From Bacillus thermozeamaize (GTDB taxonomy: Bacteria; Bacillota; Bacilli; ZCTH02-B2): a DNA stretch of 64,000 nt. Shown piece after piece: positions 17,495-25,747 of this stretch. Location of the stretch: NCBI GenBank assembly GCA_002159075.1, contig LZRT01000010.1, forward strand, positions 1-64,000, given 5' to 3'. The translations under genes were made by a program, and so were the position numbers. The notes under the pieces are model-generated. The model did no database searches. It was given only the letters and a program-made list of their open reading frames with translations, and had not been told where the DNA came from. Within the stretch, counting starts at the first letter, position 1. Each line of letters starts with the position of its first letter.

Positions 17495-18265
17495 CTACAT
17501 CCCAATGATGTGGTACCCGCTGTCCACGTGGATCACTTCGCCGGTCACCCCTCGGGACATGTCGCTGAGCAAAAACACCGCCGTGTCTGCCACCTCAGCC
17601 GGATCAGTGCCCCTGCGCAGCGGTGCCTTCTCCTGCATGGTATGCAGCGACGTGTTAAAATCTTTCACACCCTTGGCCGCCAGCGTGCGGATCGGACCGG
17701 CAGAAATAGCGTTGACGCGGATGTTCTCAGGTCCCAGATCATTGGCCAGATAGCGGACGCTCATGTCCAAAGCCGCCTTGGCCACGCCCATCACGTTGTA
17801 ATTGGGCACCACCCGCTCCCCGCCAAGGTAGGTCATGGTCATGATGCTCCCGCCTTCCGTCATCAACGGCCTGGCAGCCCGCGCTACGGCGACCAGTGAA
17901 TAGGCGCTGATCTCCTGGGCCAGCAGATATCCGTCCCGTGACGTGTCCAAAAAGGCACCTTCCAGATCTTCGGTTTTCGCATAGGCCAGACTGTGCACCA
18001 CACCGTGAAGCACCCCGAAGTGTTCCTTCAGACGGGAAAACACCTGCTGGATTTCTTCTTCTTTGGTCACGTCACACGGCAGGAGCAGGGAGCCAGGCAT
18101 GCTTTCGTCGGTCAGTTCCTTGACGCTTTTGCCAAAGCGCTCGCCCTGATAGGTAAAAGCCAGCTTCGCCCCTTCCCGATGCAAAGCCTGGGCGATGGCC
18201 CAAGCAATGCTGCGCTTGTTGGCCACTCCCATGATCAGGATGTTCTTATCTTGAACCAATCCCAT
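17495..18265 (-). CDS. fabI: Enoyl-[acyl-carrier-protein] reductase FabI
   Basis: 256 residues, the standard FabI length. The N-terminal GVANKRSIAWAIA nucleotide-binding motif and the catalytic Tyr-x6-Lys pair in YNVMGVAKAAL are present. ISAGPIRTLAAKGV and GYHIIGM are typical of the Bacillus enzyme. It catalyses the last reduction of type II fatty acid synthesis with NAD(P)H. It is monocistronic, ends at a strong terminator, and is the only fatty acid synthesis gene among catabolic neighbours. Confidence 0.97.
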   Translation of the reverse strand: MGLVQDKNILIMGVANKRSIAWAIAQALHREGAKLAFTYQGERFGKSVKELTDESMPGSLLLPCDVTKEEEIQQVFSRLKEHFGVLHGVVHSLAYAKTEDLEGAFLDTSRDGYLLAQEISAYSLVAVARAARPLMTEGGSIMTMTYLGGERVVPNYNVMGVAKAALDMSVRYLANDLGPENIRVNAISAGPIRTLAAKGVKDFNTSLHTMQEKAPLRRGTDPAEVADTAVFLLSDMSRGVTGEVIHVDSGYHIIGM

Positions 18266-18408
18266 TTCAACACCTCATTTTTCAAAAAAATGGTCAATTC
18301 CACTTGGAAATCCCTGCATGTTCGCCAAGGTTGTACCATCATTAACATACCACAATGAACCATCAACGCCAATTTTTAAAACCTGAACAACGAACTTGAG
18401 CTGATGCA

Positions 18409-18855
18409 TTAATTTCCGGTGAAATGGGGTGTTCTTTTGTCTAACATTGCAGCCAACGCTTCTTTATGATCTTCCGTATCTCTCACGATAGAAAAATGGG
18501 AAGAAATAAGATCCAATGCCGTTCGCAGGTCAAGATTCACAGACTGATAAACGGCCCTTTTTATCATCCGGATGGCGATGGTAGGTGAATGGACGATCCT
18601 TTCTGCAAATTCCAATGTCTTGGGCATCAAATCCTCGGCGGAATATACGCGATTGACAATCCCTAATTCTTTTGCTTCATTTGCAGAAATGAAATCGCCC
18701 GTCCACAACAGTTCCAACGCTTTGGAAATACCGACCATTCTTGGAAGAAAGTATGCCCCGCCATCTCCAGGAACAAGCCCCACACGGATATATCCTTCGG
18801 AAAATCTGGCGTTTTCTGAAGCAGACCGGATATCGCACATCAAAGCCATATCCAT
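18409..18855 (-). pseudogene. Enoyl-CoA hydratase, 5' part deleted
   Basis: The frame carries the C-terminal ~148 residues of a crotonase, starting exactly at MDMALMCDIR, which corresponds to about residue 123 of the related hydratase at 14579-15394. The first half, including the CAGGD oxyanion-hole segment, is missing. Upstream of that Met the frame is non-homologous and the other frame encodes an aldehyde dehydrogenase N-terminus. The C-terminal part is intact down to TPHFTGN. Without the first half the protein should not be an active hydratase. It may still be translated from the ATG at 18855. Confidence 0.9.
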
Positions 18856-18917
18856 TTCTTGGAAGAGCTGCTCTCCACCCATTCGCCACCGATAAAAAGT
18901 TTGTCGTAAATCTCCAT
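18840..18917 (-). pseudogene. Aldehyde dehydrogenase N-terminal remnant
   Basis: ATG at 18917 is preceded by AAGGAGGG at eight bases. It opens MEIYDKLFIGGEWVESSSS, the standard beginning of NAD-dependent aldehyde dehydrogenases. After about 20 codons homology stops and the frame runs into the hydratase sequence out of phase, ending at TGA 18842-18840. A deletion has joined the start of this gene to the second half of the hydratase gene. Confidence 0.85.
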
Positions 18918-18940
18918 CTTGGCTACCCTCCTTCTCATCT

Positions 18941-20104
18941 TCAGTATGACTTCGGAAGTCCAAGGACATGGGTGGACAAATAGTTGAGAACCATTTGTTG
19001 TGATATCGGAGCAATCTTGTACAAACGCACTTCCCGCCACAATCTCTCGATGTGATATTCCTTGGAATATCCGAAACCTCCCAGCGTCTGCAATGCCTGG
19101 TCACAGGCAAAAAATCCCACTTCCGCCGCCAGGAACTTCGCGGCGTTGGCCTCTTTTCCACAAGGCAGCCCATGATCAAATAGCCACGCTGCCTTCATGG
19201 CCAACAGCTCGGCGCTCTCAAGTTGTGCCCAGGCCTGGGCCAAGGGATGTGCAATTGCCTGGTTTTGACCTATGGGACGGTCAAAGACAATTCTTTCAGT
19301 TGCATACTGCGCTGCCCGGTTAAGAGCAAACCGGCCTATCCCGATGGCTTCCATCGCAATGACAATCCGTTCAGGATTCAGTCCGTCGATAAGATGATAA
19401 AACCCTTTTCCAACCTCTCCCACAATATCGTCATCCGTAGCTTCCAGGTCGGAGATAAAAACCTCATTCGAATCGACAGCCGCTCTCCCAAGTTTATCGA
19501 TTTTTCGAATGGTACAGTGCGTTCTGTCCAAATCTACAAAAAACAATGTCATGCCATCAAAAGGCCTTTTATCATCGCGGGGCGACGTGCGAGTAAGCAA
19601 CAACATCTTCTGAGCATTCTGGGCATTCGTCGACCACACTTTTTGTCCGTTGATCACCCACTTTTGCCCCCGCTTCTCCGCCCGTGTGCTGATTCGCGAT
19701 GTATCCGAACCGGCATTTGGTTCCGTGACACCGAAGGCCATCAGCAGTTCCCCGCGCGCAATGGCCGGGAGATACTTACGTTTCATTTGTTCCGATCCGT
19801 ACTTGATGATTGGCATCGGAGGAAACATGTAAAAATGAACAGCTGATGCGCCACTCGTTCCCGCACCGGAAGCGGCCACCTCGTGCAAAATCAGTGACGC
19901 TTCCATAATTCCCATCCCTTGACCACCATACTCCTCAGGAATAATCGCCCCCAGCCAACCGCCCTCCGCCAATTCCTTGACAAACTCCCACGGATACTCC
20001 CCTGTACGATCTTTTTCGCGCCAATATTCCAAATCGTACTTGCTCGACAACGCACGTACCGTCTCTTGAATCTGTTTCTGAAAAACGGTCAACGAAAAGT
20101 CCAC
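18941..20104 (-). CDS. Acyl-CoA dehydrogenase, LysR-linked
   Basis: About 387 residues. GTG 20104 is preferred because GGGGGG lies seven bases upstream; the ATG at 20119 has no site. It contains TEPNAGSDTSRIS and NGQKVWSTNAQNA, and ends LYKIAPISQQMVLNYLS. That last motif replaces the classical YEGT-EI segment, so the usual catalytic Glu is absent at that place and may be supplied elsewhere, as in long-chain and isovaleryl enzymes. It is divergent from the LysR gene at 20316 and is followed within 23 bases by the broken aldehyde dehydrogenase/hydratase remnant. Confidence 0.9.
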   Translation of the reverse strand: MDFSLTVFQKQIQETVRALSSKYDLEYWREKDRTGEYPWEFVKELAEGGWLGAIIPEEYGGQGMGIMEASLILHEVAASGAGTSGASAVHFYMFPPMPIIKYGSEQMKRKYLPAIARGELLMAFGVTEPNAGSDTSRISTRAEKRGQKWVINGQKVWSTNAQNAQKMLLLTRTSPRDDKRPFDGMTLFFVDLDRTHCTIRKIDKLGRAAVDSNEVFISDLEATDDDIVGEVGKGFYHLIDGLNPERIVIAMEAIGIGRFALNRAAQYATERIVFDRPIGQNQAIAHPLAQAWAQLESAELLAMKAAWLFDHGLPCGKEANAAKFLAAEVGFFACDQALQTLGGFGYSKEYHIERLWREVRLYKIAPISQQMVLNYLSTHVLGLPKSY

Positions 20105-20315
20105 GTCATATCCCCCCATGGGAAACTACGCATTCAATACATTTAAAATCATCGTTTTTAGTTTTTATATTTTGTTTATAAACTTAACCATCAATAACTC
20201 TTACTTTCAAGAAAAATATTGTATTTTCTTGCTTATAATACTAACATTCGTTAATATTATTGTCTAAAATATAATTACTATGGATCCCATAGGCATTATC
20301 TATGAGGTGATGGTC

Positions 20316-21233
20316 ATGGAAATGCGCCTGTTTGAGTACGCGGTTGAAGTGGCCCGACAACGAAGTTTCACCAAGGCGGCAGCCAATCTGCACATAGCCC
20401 AACCGTCTTTAAGCCAACAAATTGCTAAATTGGAGGATGAACTGGGGGTACGTTTGTTTTACCGAGGGCCTAAAGGGACCTCTCTGACACCAGAAGGCAT
20501 GCTGTTTTTGAAACGCGCCGAACAAATCGTACAATTGAAAGAAGACCTTAAAAGGGAGATGTTTGAGAGAACGGTCGGCATGGGACACACGCTGACGATC
20601 GGTGCAACACCGATCACCGTCAGGCATCTACTTCCTTCATTGCTCGAACAATATCAGTTGCGCTACCCAAATGTTCGGATCGATCTGATTGAGGAATCCA
20701 CCGGCGCGCTTCACCATCTGACTGCACAAGGCTCGGTGGATATTGCCATTCTGTCCTTGCCCGTAGAAGACGCTTGCATTGCTACCAGACCAATGTTTAC
20801 AGAACCTATTTATGCTGCCCTGCCGACCGAATGCAAGCCATGGATGTCCGACAGGTTGGCATTCTTCGTCGAAAAACGGGTGCCTCGGATTTCTCTGGCT
20901 GAATTGGCAGATTGCCCATTCATTTTACTCAAAAAAGAATATAAACTTCGTTACTCCATGCTTGAACTGTGCGCCAAAGCGGGCTTTCAACCACGTATTG
21001 CATATGAGACAAACAACATTGAAACGGCACAAGCTTTTGCTGCGTACGGACTAGGCGTGACATTGATTCCCGATTTAATCCAAAAATCCTCGATTGTGGA
21101 CAAGAAGCAACCGTTGTACATGGAACTTGAAGAGCAACCGACCCGGACCGTCGTGTTTGCTTATCGGAAAGACCGCTATCTCGGCCAGGCCGCTCGTGCT
21201 CTAATGGATATTTACTACGAAATCGCCAATTAA
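20316..21233 (+). CDS. LysR-family transcriptional regulator
   Basis: 305 residues from ATG 20316, with GAGGTGAT upstream; an in-frame ATG at 20280 lacks a site. The N-terminal winged helix-turn-helix is FTKAAANLHIAQPSLSQQI, followed by the LysR linker and a substrate-binding domain (from about residue 85) like CynR/GltC-type regulators. LysR proteins usually activate a divergent target in response to a pathway metabolite. Here the divergent target is the acyl-CoA dehydrogenase at 18941-20104, with a 211-base AT-rich shared control region. Confidence 0.95.
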   Translation: MEMRLFEYAVEVARQRSFTKAAANLHIAQPSLSQQIAKLEDELGVRLFYRGPKGTSLTPEGMLFLKRAEQIVQLKEDLKREMFERTVGMGHTLTIGATPITVRHLLPSLLEQYQLRYPNVRIDLIEESTGALHHLTAQGSVDIAILSLPVEDACIATRPMFTEPIYAALPTECKPWMSDRLAFFVEKRVPRISLAELADCPFILLKKEYKLRYSMLELCAKAGFQPRIAYETNNIETAQAFAAYGLGVTLIPDLIQKSSIVDKKQPLYMELEEQPTRTVVFAYRKDRYLGQAARALMDIYYEIAN

Positions 21234-21290
21234 ATTTTGACGAAGGACCCACTCATCGGAAACGGATTCGGACATTTGAGAGGCGCTTGT

Positions 21291-21338
21291 AAAAACCGCA
21301 AGGGCTGTCCCCCAGGTCTGTGACCAGGGTCAGCCCCG
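21291..21338 (-). terminator. Hairpin terminator of the 21382-22398 gene
   Basis: A long imperfect stem (GGGCTG ... CAGCCC arms between 21302 and 21337) is followed on the minus strand by GCGGTTTTT. It lies in the intergenic region just after the oxidoreductase stop. Confidence 0.55.
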
Positions 21339-21381
21339 TACGGCATCACGAACATCCTATCTATATCTATTGTTTCACCTG

Positions 21382-22398
21382 TTAGTCGGCCACCTTGACC
21401 AGTTGCTTGCCGAGATTTTCTCCCGTAAACAGCCCCAGGAAGGCTTTGATCGTGTTTTCAAATCCTTCCACAATGTTCTCTTTGTACTTCAGCCGTCCTT
21501 CCCGGACCCACTGCGCCAGCTGGGAGATGCCTTCCTCAAACCTGCTGGCATAATCCCTGACAATAAATCCCTTCATCAAGGAACTGGTAATCAGAAGCTG
21601 GGTTTGCATGCGCGGACCGACATCCGGCTTCTCCAGGTTGTAGAGCGCGATTTGTCCGCACAGCGGAATGCGGGCCTGGTAATTGAGCATTGTCATGACG
21701 GCATCGGAAATCGTTCCGCCGACATTGTCAAAGTAGATGTCGACACCGTTCGGACAGGCAGCCTTGAGATCTTCGCGGAGATCGGTCGCCGTTTTGTAGT
21801 TGATGGCCGCATCAAACCCCAGTTCCTGAACCAAGTAAGCGGTTTTTTCGTCTGACCCAGCAATACCGACCACACGGCAGCCTTTGATTTTGGCGATCTG
21901 TCCAACCGTCATGCCCACAGCGCCAGCCGCGCCGGATACCACAACCGTTTCCCCTTCTTTCGGCTGGCCGATGTCGAGCAGCCCGAAATAGGCGGTCAAT
22001 CCCGGCATGCCCAGAACGCCTAGCGCGGTGGTGATCGGCGCCAGTTCAGGGTTGACCTTCTGCAATTGATCGGCGGAAGCCACCGCATAACGCTGCCAGC
22101 CGTAATTGCCGAGGACGATATCCCCTTCCCGGTAAGAAGGCGACTTGGATTGCAGCACCCGTCCAACGGCACCTCCACCGACCACGCCATTCAGCTCATA
22201 GGGCGGAACGTACGACTTCCGATCGCTCATTCTGCCGCGCATGTACGGATCGACGGACAAATACAGGGTCTGAATGAGCACTTCCCCTTCTTTCGGTTGC
22301 GGAATGGGCGTTTCAACGATGGCAAAGTTTTCATCCGTCGGCATTCCCTTTGGCCGGCTCACTAAAATGATCTGCTGATTCATATGCGCATCCAACAA
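21382..22398 (-). CDS. NADP-dependent MDR oxidoreductase (CurA/leukotriene dehydrogenase-like)
   Basis: 338 residues. The start SVDPYMRGRMSD and the Rossmann segment VVSGAAGAVGMTVGQIAKIKGC are diagnostic of the zinc-independent NADP-dependent alkenal/enone reductase family (CurA, B. subtilis YfmJ). It reduces conjugated double bonds of enones or alkenals. Start TTG 22398 fits GGGAGTGA upstream; an alternative ATG lies at 22383. It follows the acyl-CoA dehydrogenase gene by 10 bases, so the two are probably co-transcribed with the upstream ligase. Confidence 0.92.
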   Translation of the reverse strand: MLDAHMNQQIILVSRPKGMPTDENFAIVETPIPQPKEGEVLIQTLYLSVDPYMRGRMSDRKSYVPPYELNGVVGGGAVGRVLQSKSPSYREGDIVLGNYGWQRYAVASADQLQKVNPELAPITTALGVLGMPGLTAYFGLLDIGQPKEGETVVVSGAAGAVGMTVGQIAKIKGCRVVGIAGSDEKTAYLVQELGFDAAINYKTATDLREDLKAACPNGVDIYFDNVGGTISDAVMTMLNYQARIPLCGQIALYNLEKPDVGPRMQTQLLITSSLMKGFIVRDYASRFEEGISQLAQWVREGRLKYKENIVEGFENTIKAFLGLFTGENLGKQLVKVAD

Positions 22399-22408
22399 CG
22401 TTCACTCC

Positions 22409-23545
22409 CTACAATCCCAATTGTCTCGCAATAATCACCTTCATGATCTCATTGGTCCCGGCGAAGATGGTGTCCACTCGCACATTCTGGTAATGACGGC
22501 AGATGGGGAATTCCTCCATGTACCCGTATCCGCCGTGAAGTTGCAGAACGTCCGCCGCCACCCGGTTGGCCATTTCAGAAATCCACCACTTGGCCATCGA
22601 CACCTTGGTGACCAAATCCTTTCCTTCCAGATGCTCTGCGATGAGCCGCTCCACAAAGGTGCGGGCAATCTCGATTTCAGTGGCCATTTCGGCCAGTTTG
22701 AAGCTGTTGTACTGGAATTTGCCGATGGGCCGGCCAAACGCCTTTCTCGTCTTGGCATATTCAAGGCCTTCGGCAAACATCTTCTCGGCGGCGCACAGGG
22801 AGCCGATGGCCGCCACCAAACGTTCCTGTTGCAGCTTTTCCATCAGATAATAAAAGCCTTTTCCTTCTTCGCCGAGGAGATTGCTGCGCGGCACCCGGCA
22901 GTTGTCAAAGACCAGCTCGGCCGTCCCTTCGGTGTGACGGCCCATTTTTTCCATCTTCTTCGCCTTGATGAATCCCGGCGTGCCGTCTTCGACAACAAAG
23001 AGGCTGATGTTTTTGTGCGGCTTCTCGTGATGGCCGGTCTTGGCGACGACAATCACCAGATCGCAATCCCAGCCATTGGTAATGAACACCTTTTCACCGT
23101 TGATGATGTAGTCATCCCCGTCCCGGACCGCCGTCGTCTCCACGGCGGCCAGGTCGGAGCCGGTACCGGGTTCGGTCATCGCAATGGCCGTCAGAATTTC
23201 CCCGGAAGCGCAACCGGGCAGCCAGCGGCGCCGTTGTTCCTCATTGCCGTAGGAATAAAGGTAAGGCACCACCACATCCGAATGCAGGACAAAAGGAATA
23301 TCTACATCGGCCCGTGACATTTCTTCCATGATGATGACAGAATAATCAAATCCCAGCCCGCTGCCGCCGTACTCTTCCGGCAGCCAGGGACAGAGAAACC
23401 CCTGGCTCCCGAACGATTTCCAGATCTCCTTCGGCACCTGACGTTCCTTGTACCACTGGGGAAAATGCGGCACGATTTCCTTTTGCAGATACTTGCGCAG
23501 CGACTGGCGAAACAGTTCATGTTCCGGTGTATCCATGATGCCCAT
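22409..23545 (-). CDS. Acyl-CoA dehydrogenase, long-chain-like
   Basis: 378 residues. TEPGTGSDLAAVETTA and NGEKVFITNGW are intact, as is RKAFGRPIGKFQ, and HGGYGYMEEFPICRHYQNVR lies near the C-terminus. The end reads TIFAGTNEIMKVIIARQLGL, as in long-chain and isovaleryl-type enzymes, where the base is contributed by an earlier glutamate. A GAGAGGGGAAACGAG ribosome site precedes ATG 23545. It lies between the ligase and the enone reductase and likely oxidises the acyl-CoA made by that ligase. Confidence 0.94.
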   Translation of the reverse strand: MGIMDTPEHELFRQSLRKYLQKEIVPHFPQWYKERQVPKEIWKSFGSQGFLCPWLPEEYGGSGLGFDYSVIIMEEMSRADVDIPFVLHSDVVVPYLYSYGNEEQRRRWLPGCASGEILTAIAMTEPGTGSDLAAVETTAVRDGDDYIINGEKVFITNGWDCDLVIVVAKTGHHEKPHKNISLFVVEDGTPGFIKAKKMEKMGRHTEGTAELVFDNCRVPRSNLLGEEGKGFYYLMEKLQQERLVAAIGSLCAAEKMFAEGLEYAKTRKAFGRPIGKFQYNSFKLAEMATEIEIARTFVERLIAEHLEGKDLVTKVSMAKWWISEMANRVAADVLQLHGGYGYMEEFPICRHYQNVRVDTIFAGTNEIMKVIIARQLGL

Positions 23546-23617
23546 CTCGTTTCCCCTCTCACGCGTTCATAAATGGTCAAAGCCGAAAACGGCCAGCTAA
23601 TGGTCAGCGAATGGCCA

Positions 23618-25345
23618 CTACGCACTGCCCTTCATTTCCATCTCCCGCAACACCCGCTTGAGCACCTTTCCTGCGGCACTGACAGGAATTTCGTCGACAA
23701 ACGCCACTTCCCGCAGTTTCTTGTACGGAACCACCTGTTCATTGACAAAGGACATCAACTCTTCGGCCGTCACCTGGCTGTCCGGCTTGAGAACCACAAA
23801 AGCTTTTGGAATCTCGCCCACTTCCGGGTCCGGCTTGCCGATCACGGCCGCATTGGCCACCGCAGGATGACGGAAGAGGATCTCCTCCAGCTCACGCGGA
23901 TACACATTGTACCCCTTGTAGATCATCATGTCTTTCTTGCGGTCGACGATAAAAACATACCCGTCCTCATCCATGTACCCCACGTCACCCGTGTACATCC
24001 AACCGTCTTTCAACACTTTGGCCGTCTCTTCCGGATTGTTGTAATATCCGGCCATCACCTGCGGGCCGCGGACACAGATCTCTCCCACTTCACCGGGCGG
24101 CAGCGGCTCTTCCCCGCCTTCCAGCGGCACGATCTTGCATTCCGTATCAAATACGGGGATGCCGATGCTCCCCACTTTGCGCAGGCCGCTGCGGCCGCTC
24201 GGATTGGAAATGGCGCCCATCGTCAATTCCGTCATCCCGTACGCCTCCACAATCGTGGCCTCCGGAAAACGCTGCTGCAACAGGTGGATCAGCTCCTGCG
24301 GCAACGGGGCTGCCCCAGAGGCGATGCTTCGCACGGAACTCAGATCCCGTTTCGCCAGATCAGGGTGCCGCAGCAGCGCGACAAAGACGGGCGGGGCCCC
24401 GCCGATGGTGGTTACCCGGTACTTCTCCGCATCCTCCAGATACTTGGTCGGGTCAAACCGGCTGTGAAGGATCAATTTTGTTCCCGTCAAGATCGGGTTG
24501 TTCAGGTACCCGACCGTTCCCATCGCATGGAACCACGGGGTAATGTTCACGAGAACCCCTTCCCCGAGCGGCACGCGGTACTCCGCATCCTCACCGATGA
24601 GGGACGGATCGACCGGTTCCAGCCAGAGCCGCTCTCCATCGGTCACCGGTCGGCTGGCCGTTCCCCAACAGGCAAACTGAATCGTATTGACTACCACATT
24701 ATAGTGGGGCAACATCACCCCTTTGGAGCGGCCTGTCGTCCCGCCGGTATAGGCCAAGTGGGCCAGATCGCGCCGCGGATCGATGGGCACCTCGAACGGT
24801 TCCGGTTGTTCTTTTGACAAAAGGTCAAGAAAACTGTGCCAGTTCTCCCCATAACCGGAGGGATCGACAGGTTGGGTGCCGGACGCTTCCGACTCGCCCG
24901 TCAGCACCACAAATTGCACCCTCGTATTCGACTGGACGGCCTGAATCGCCTTGGCCATCAACTCATGGGTGACCACGGCCTTTGCCCCGCAATCATTCAG
25001 CTGATACGCCAGGTCGTGAGGCGGAAGCAACGGATTGACGGGTGAAAACGTGGCGCCGGAAAGCATGATTCCATAGTAGGCAACGGCATATTGCGGCGTG
25101 TTAAGCATATGAATGGCCACCACGTCACCTTTGCCGATCCCCTTCCTCCTCAGGGCGTTGGCAAACCGCAGCGATTGCTCATATAGCTGGCGGAAGGTCA
25201 GCGAATGGCCTTCATACACTAACACCACCTTGTCTCCATACCGCTCGGCGCTTCCCTTCAAAATGGATCCAACAGGCAATTCCGGATATTGGATATTTTT
25301 CGGCAATCCTTTTGGCCAAAATTGATGCCAGACTTTTTCTGCCAA
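23618..25345 (-). CDS. Long-chain acyl-CoA ligase (paralogue of the 912-2630 gene)
   Basis: 575 residues from TTG 25345, which has AGGAGG nine bases upstream; the open frame to 25468 is not homologous. It starts LAEKVWHQFWPKGLPKN and shares almost every motif with the first ligase: YTGGTTGRSKGVMLPHYNVV, EAYGMTELT, DRKKDMMIYKGYNVYPRE. It activates fatty or related acids with ATP and CoA. It heads the downstream dehydrogenase and reductase genes. The near-identical C-termini suggest a fairly recent duplication of the ligase. Confidence 0.95.
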   Translation of the reverse strand: MAEKVWHQFWPKGLPKNIQYPELPVGSILKGSAERYGDKVVLVYEGHSLTFRQLYEQSLRFANALRRKGIGKGDVVAIHMLNTPQYAVAYYGIMLSGATFSPVNPLLPPHDLAYQLNDCGAKAVVTHELMAKAIQAVQSNTRVQFVVLTGESEASGTQPVDPSGYGENWHSFLDLLSKEQPEPFEVPIDPRRDLAHLAYTGGTTGRSKGVMLPHYNVVVNTIQFACWGTASRPVTDGERLWLEPVDPSLIGEDAEYRVPLGEGVLVNITPWFHAMGTVGYLNNPILTGTKLILHSRFDPTKYLEDAEKYRVTTIGGAPPVFVALLRHPDLAKRDLSSVRSIASGAAPLPQELIHLLQQRFPEATIVEAYGMTELTMGAISNPSGRSGLRKVGSIGIPVFDTECKIVPLEGGEEPLPPGEVGEICVRGPQVMAGYYNNPEETAKVLKDGWMYTGDVGYMDEDGYVFIVDRKKDMMIYKGYNVYPRELEEILFRHPAVANAAVIGKPDPEVGEIPKAFVVLKPDSQVTAEELMSFVNEQVVPYKKLREVAFVDEIPVSAAGKVLKRVLREMEMKGSA

Positions 25346-25446
25346 GAATAGGCACCTCCTGTAACCCAAAAATGATGACGGACAGCATATGATTGAACAT
25401 TCATTCATCAAAAAACAGATTGAATGCGGTTTCAAACCTTGCCAAA

Positions 25447-25475
25447 AGTATATCACATCATATGACATTACGGAA
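25447..25475 (-). promoter_or_regulatory. Candidate promoter of the second ligase operon
   Basis: Minus-strand TATACT (25452-25447) has 17-base spacing to a weak TTCCGT (25475-25470), about 100 bases before TTG 25345. It overlaps the exact 13-mer AGTATATCACATC (25447-25459), also present at 12162-12174. Confidence 0.4.
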
Positions 25476-25542
25476 CAGTCTTTGATGCATTTTCTTTGCG
25501 ATTTTTGTGATCAATACGCTCAATTCTAACTAAAGGGATTGC

Positions 25543-25572
25543 GTTTTCCTCTCTATTAAGTTTTCCTCTCTA
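25543..25572 (+). repeat. Two direct repeats of GTTTTCCTCTCTA, 17-base period
   Basis: The 13-base unit occurs at 25543-25555 and 25560-25572, ending 9 bases before the -35 of the next promoter. The period and position suit an activator-binding site, but no factor was recognised. Confidence 0.6.
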
Positions 25573-25581
25573 AAAACTGGG

Positions 25582-25610
25582 TTGAACTCGTAGTTTATTT
25601 ATAAGATAAT
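25582..25610 (+). promoter_or_regulatory. Promoter of the nitronate monooxygenase-like gene
   Basis: TTGAAC (25582-25587), a 17-base spacer and GATAAT (25605-25610), in the AT-rich gap between two divergent genes. The leader to the ATG at 25748 is about 130 bases and contains no recognised structure. Confidence 0.5.
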
Positions 25611-25747
25611 GAACAACAGAGTGGCCAAATGACGTGTTTTGCCATGGAGATTCGCAACCGTCATCATCTCTGATCTATTTTTATTTAATAAAACAAATAA
25701 AAAATAAAGAAAACAAAAAACAATCACGAGACAAGGATGTGAAGACG

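Noticed and set aside
25634-25747. Upstream extension of the nitronate monooxygenase-like gene
   Set aside because: The extra codons are Lys/Asn-rich, not homologous, and lie before the well-placed ATG at 25748.
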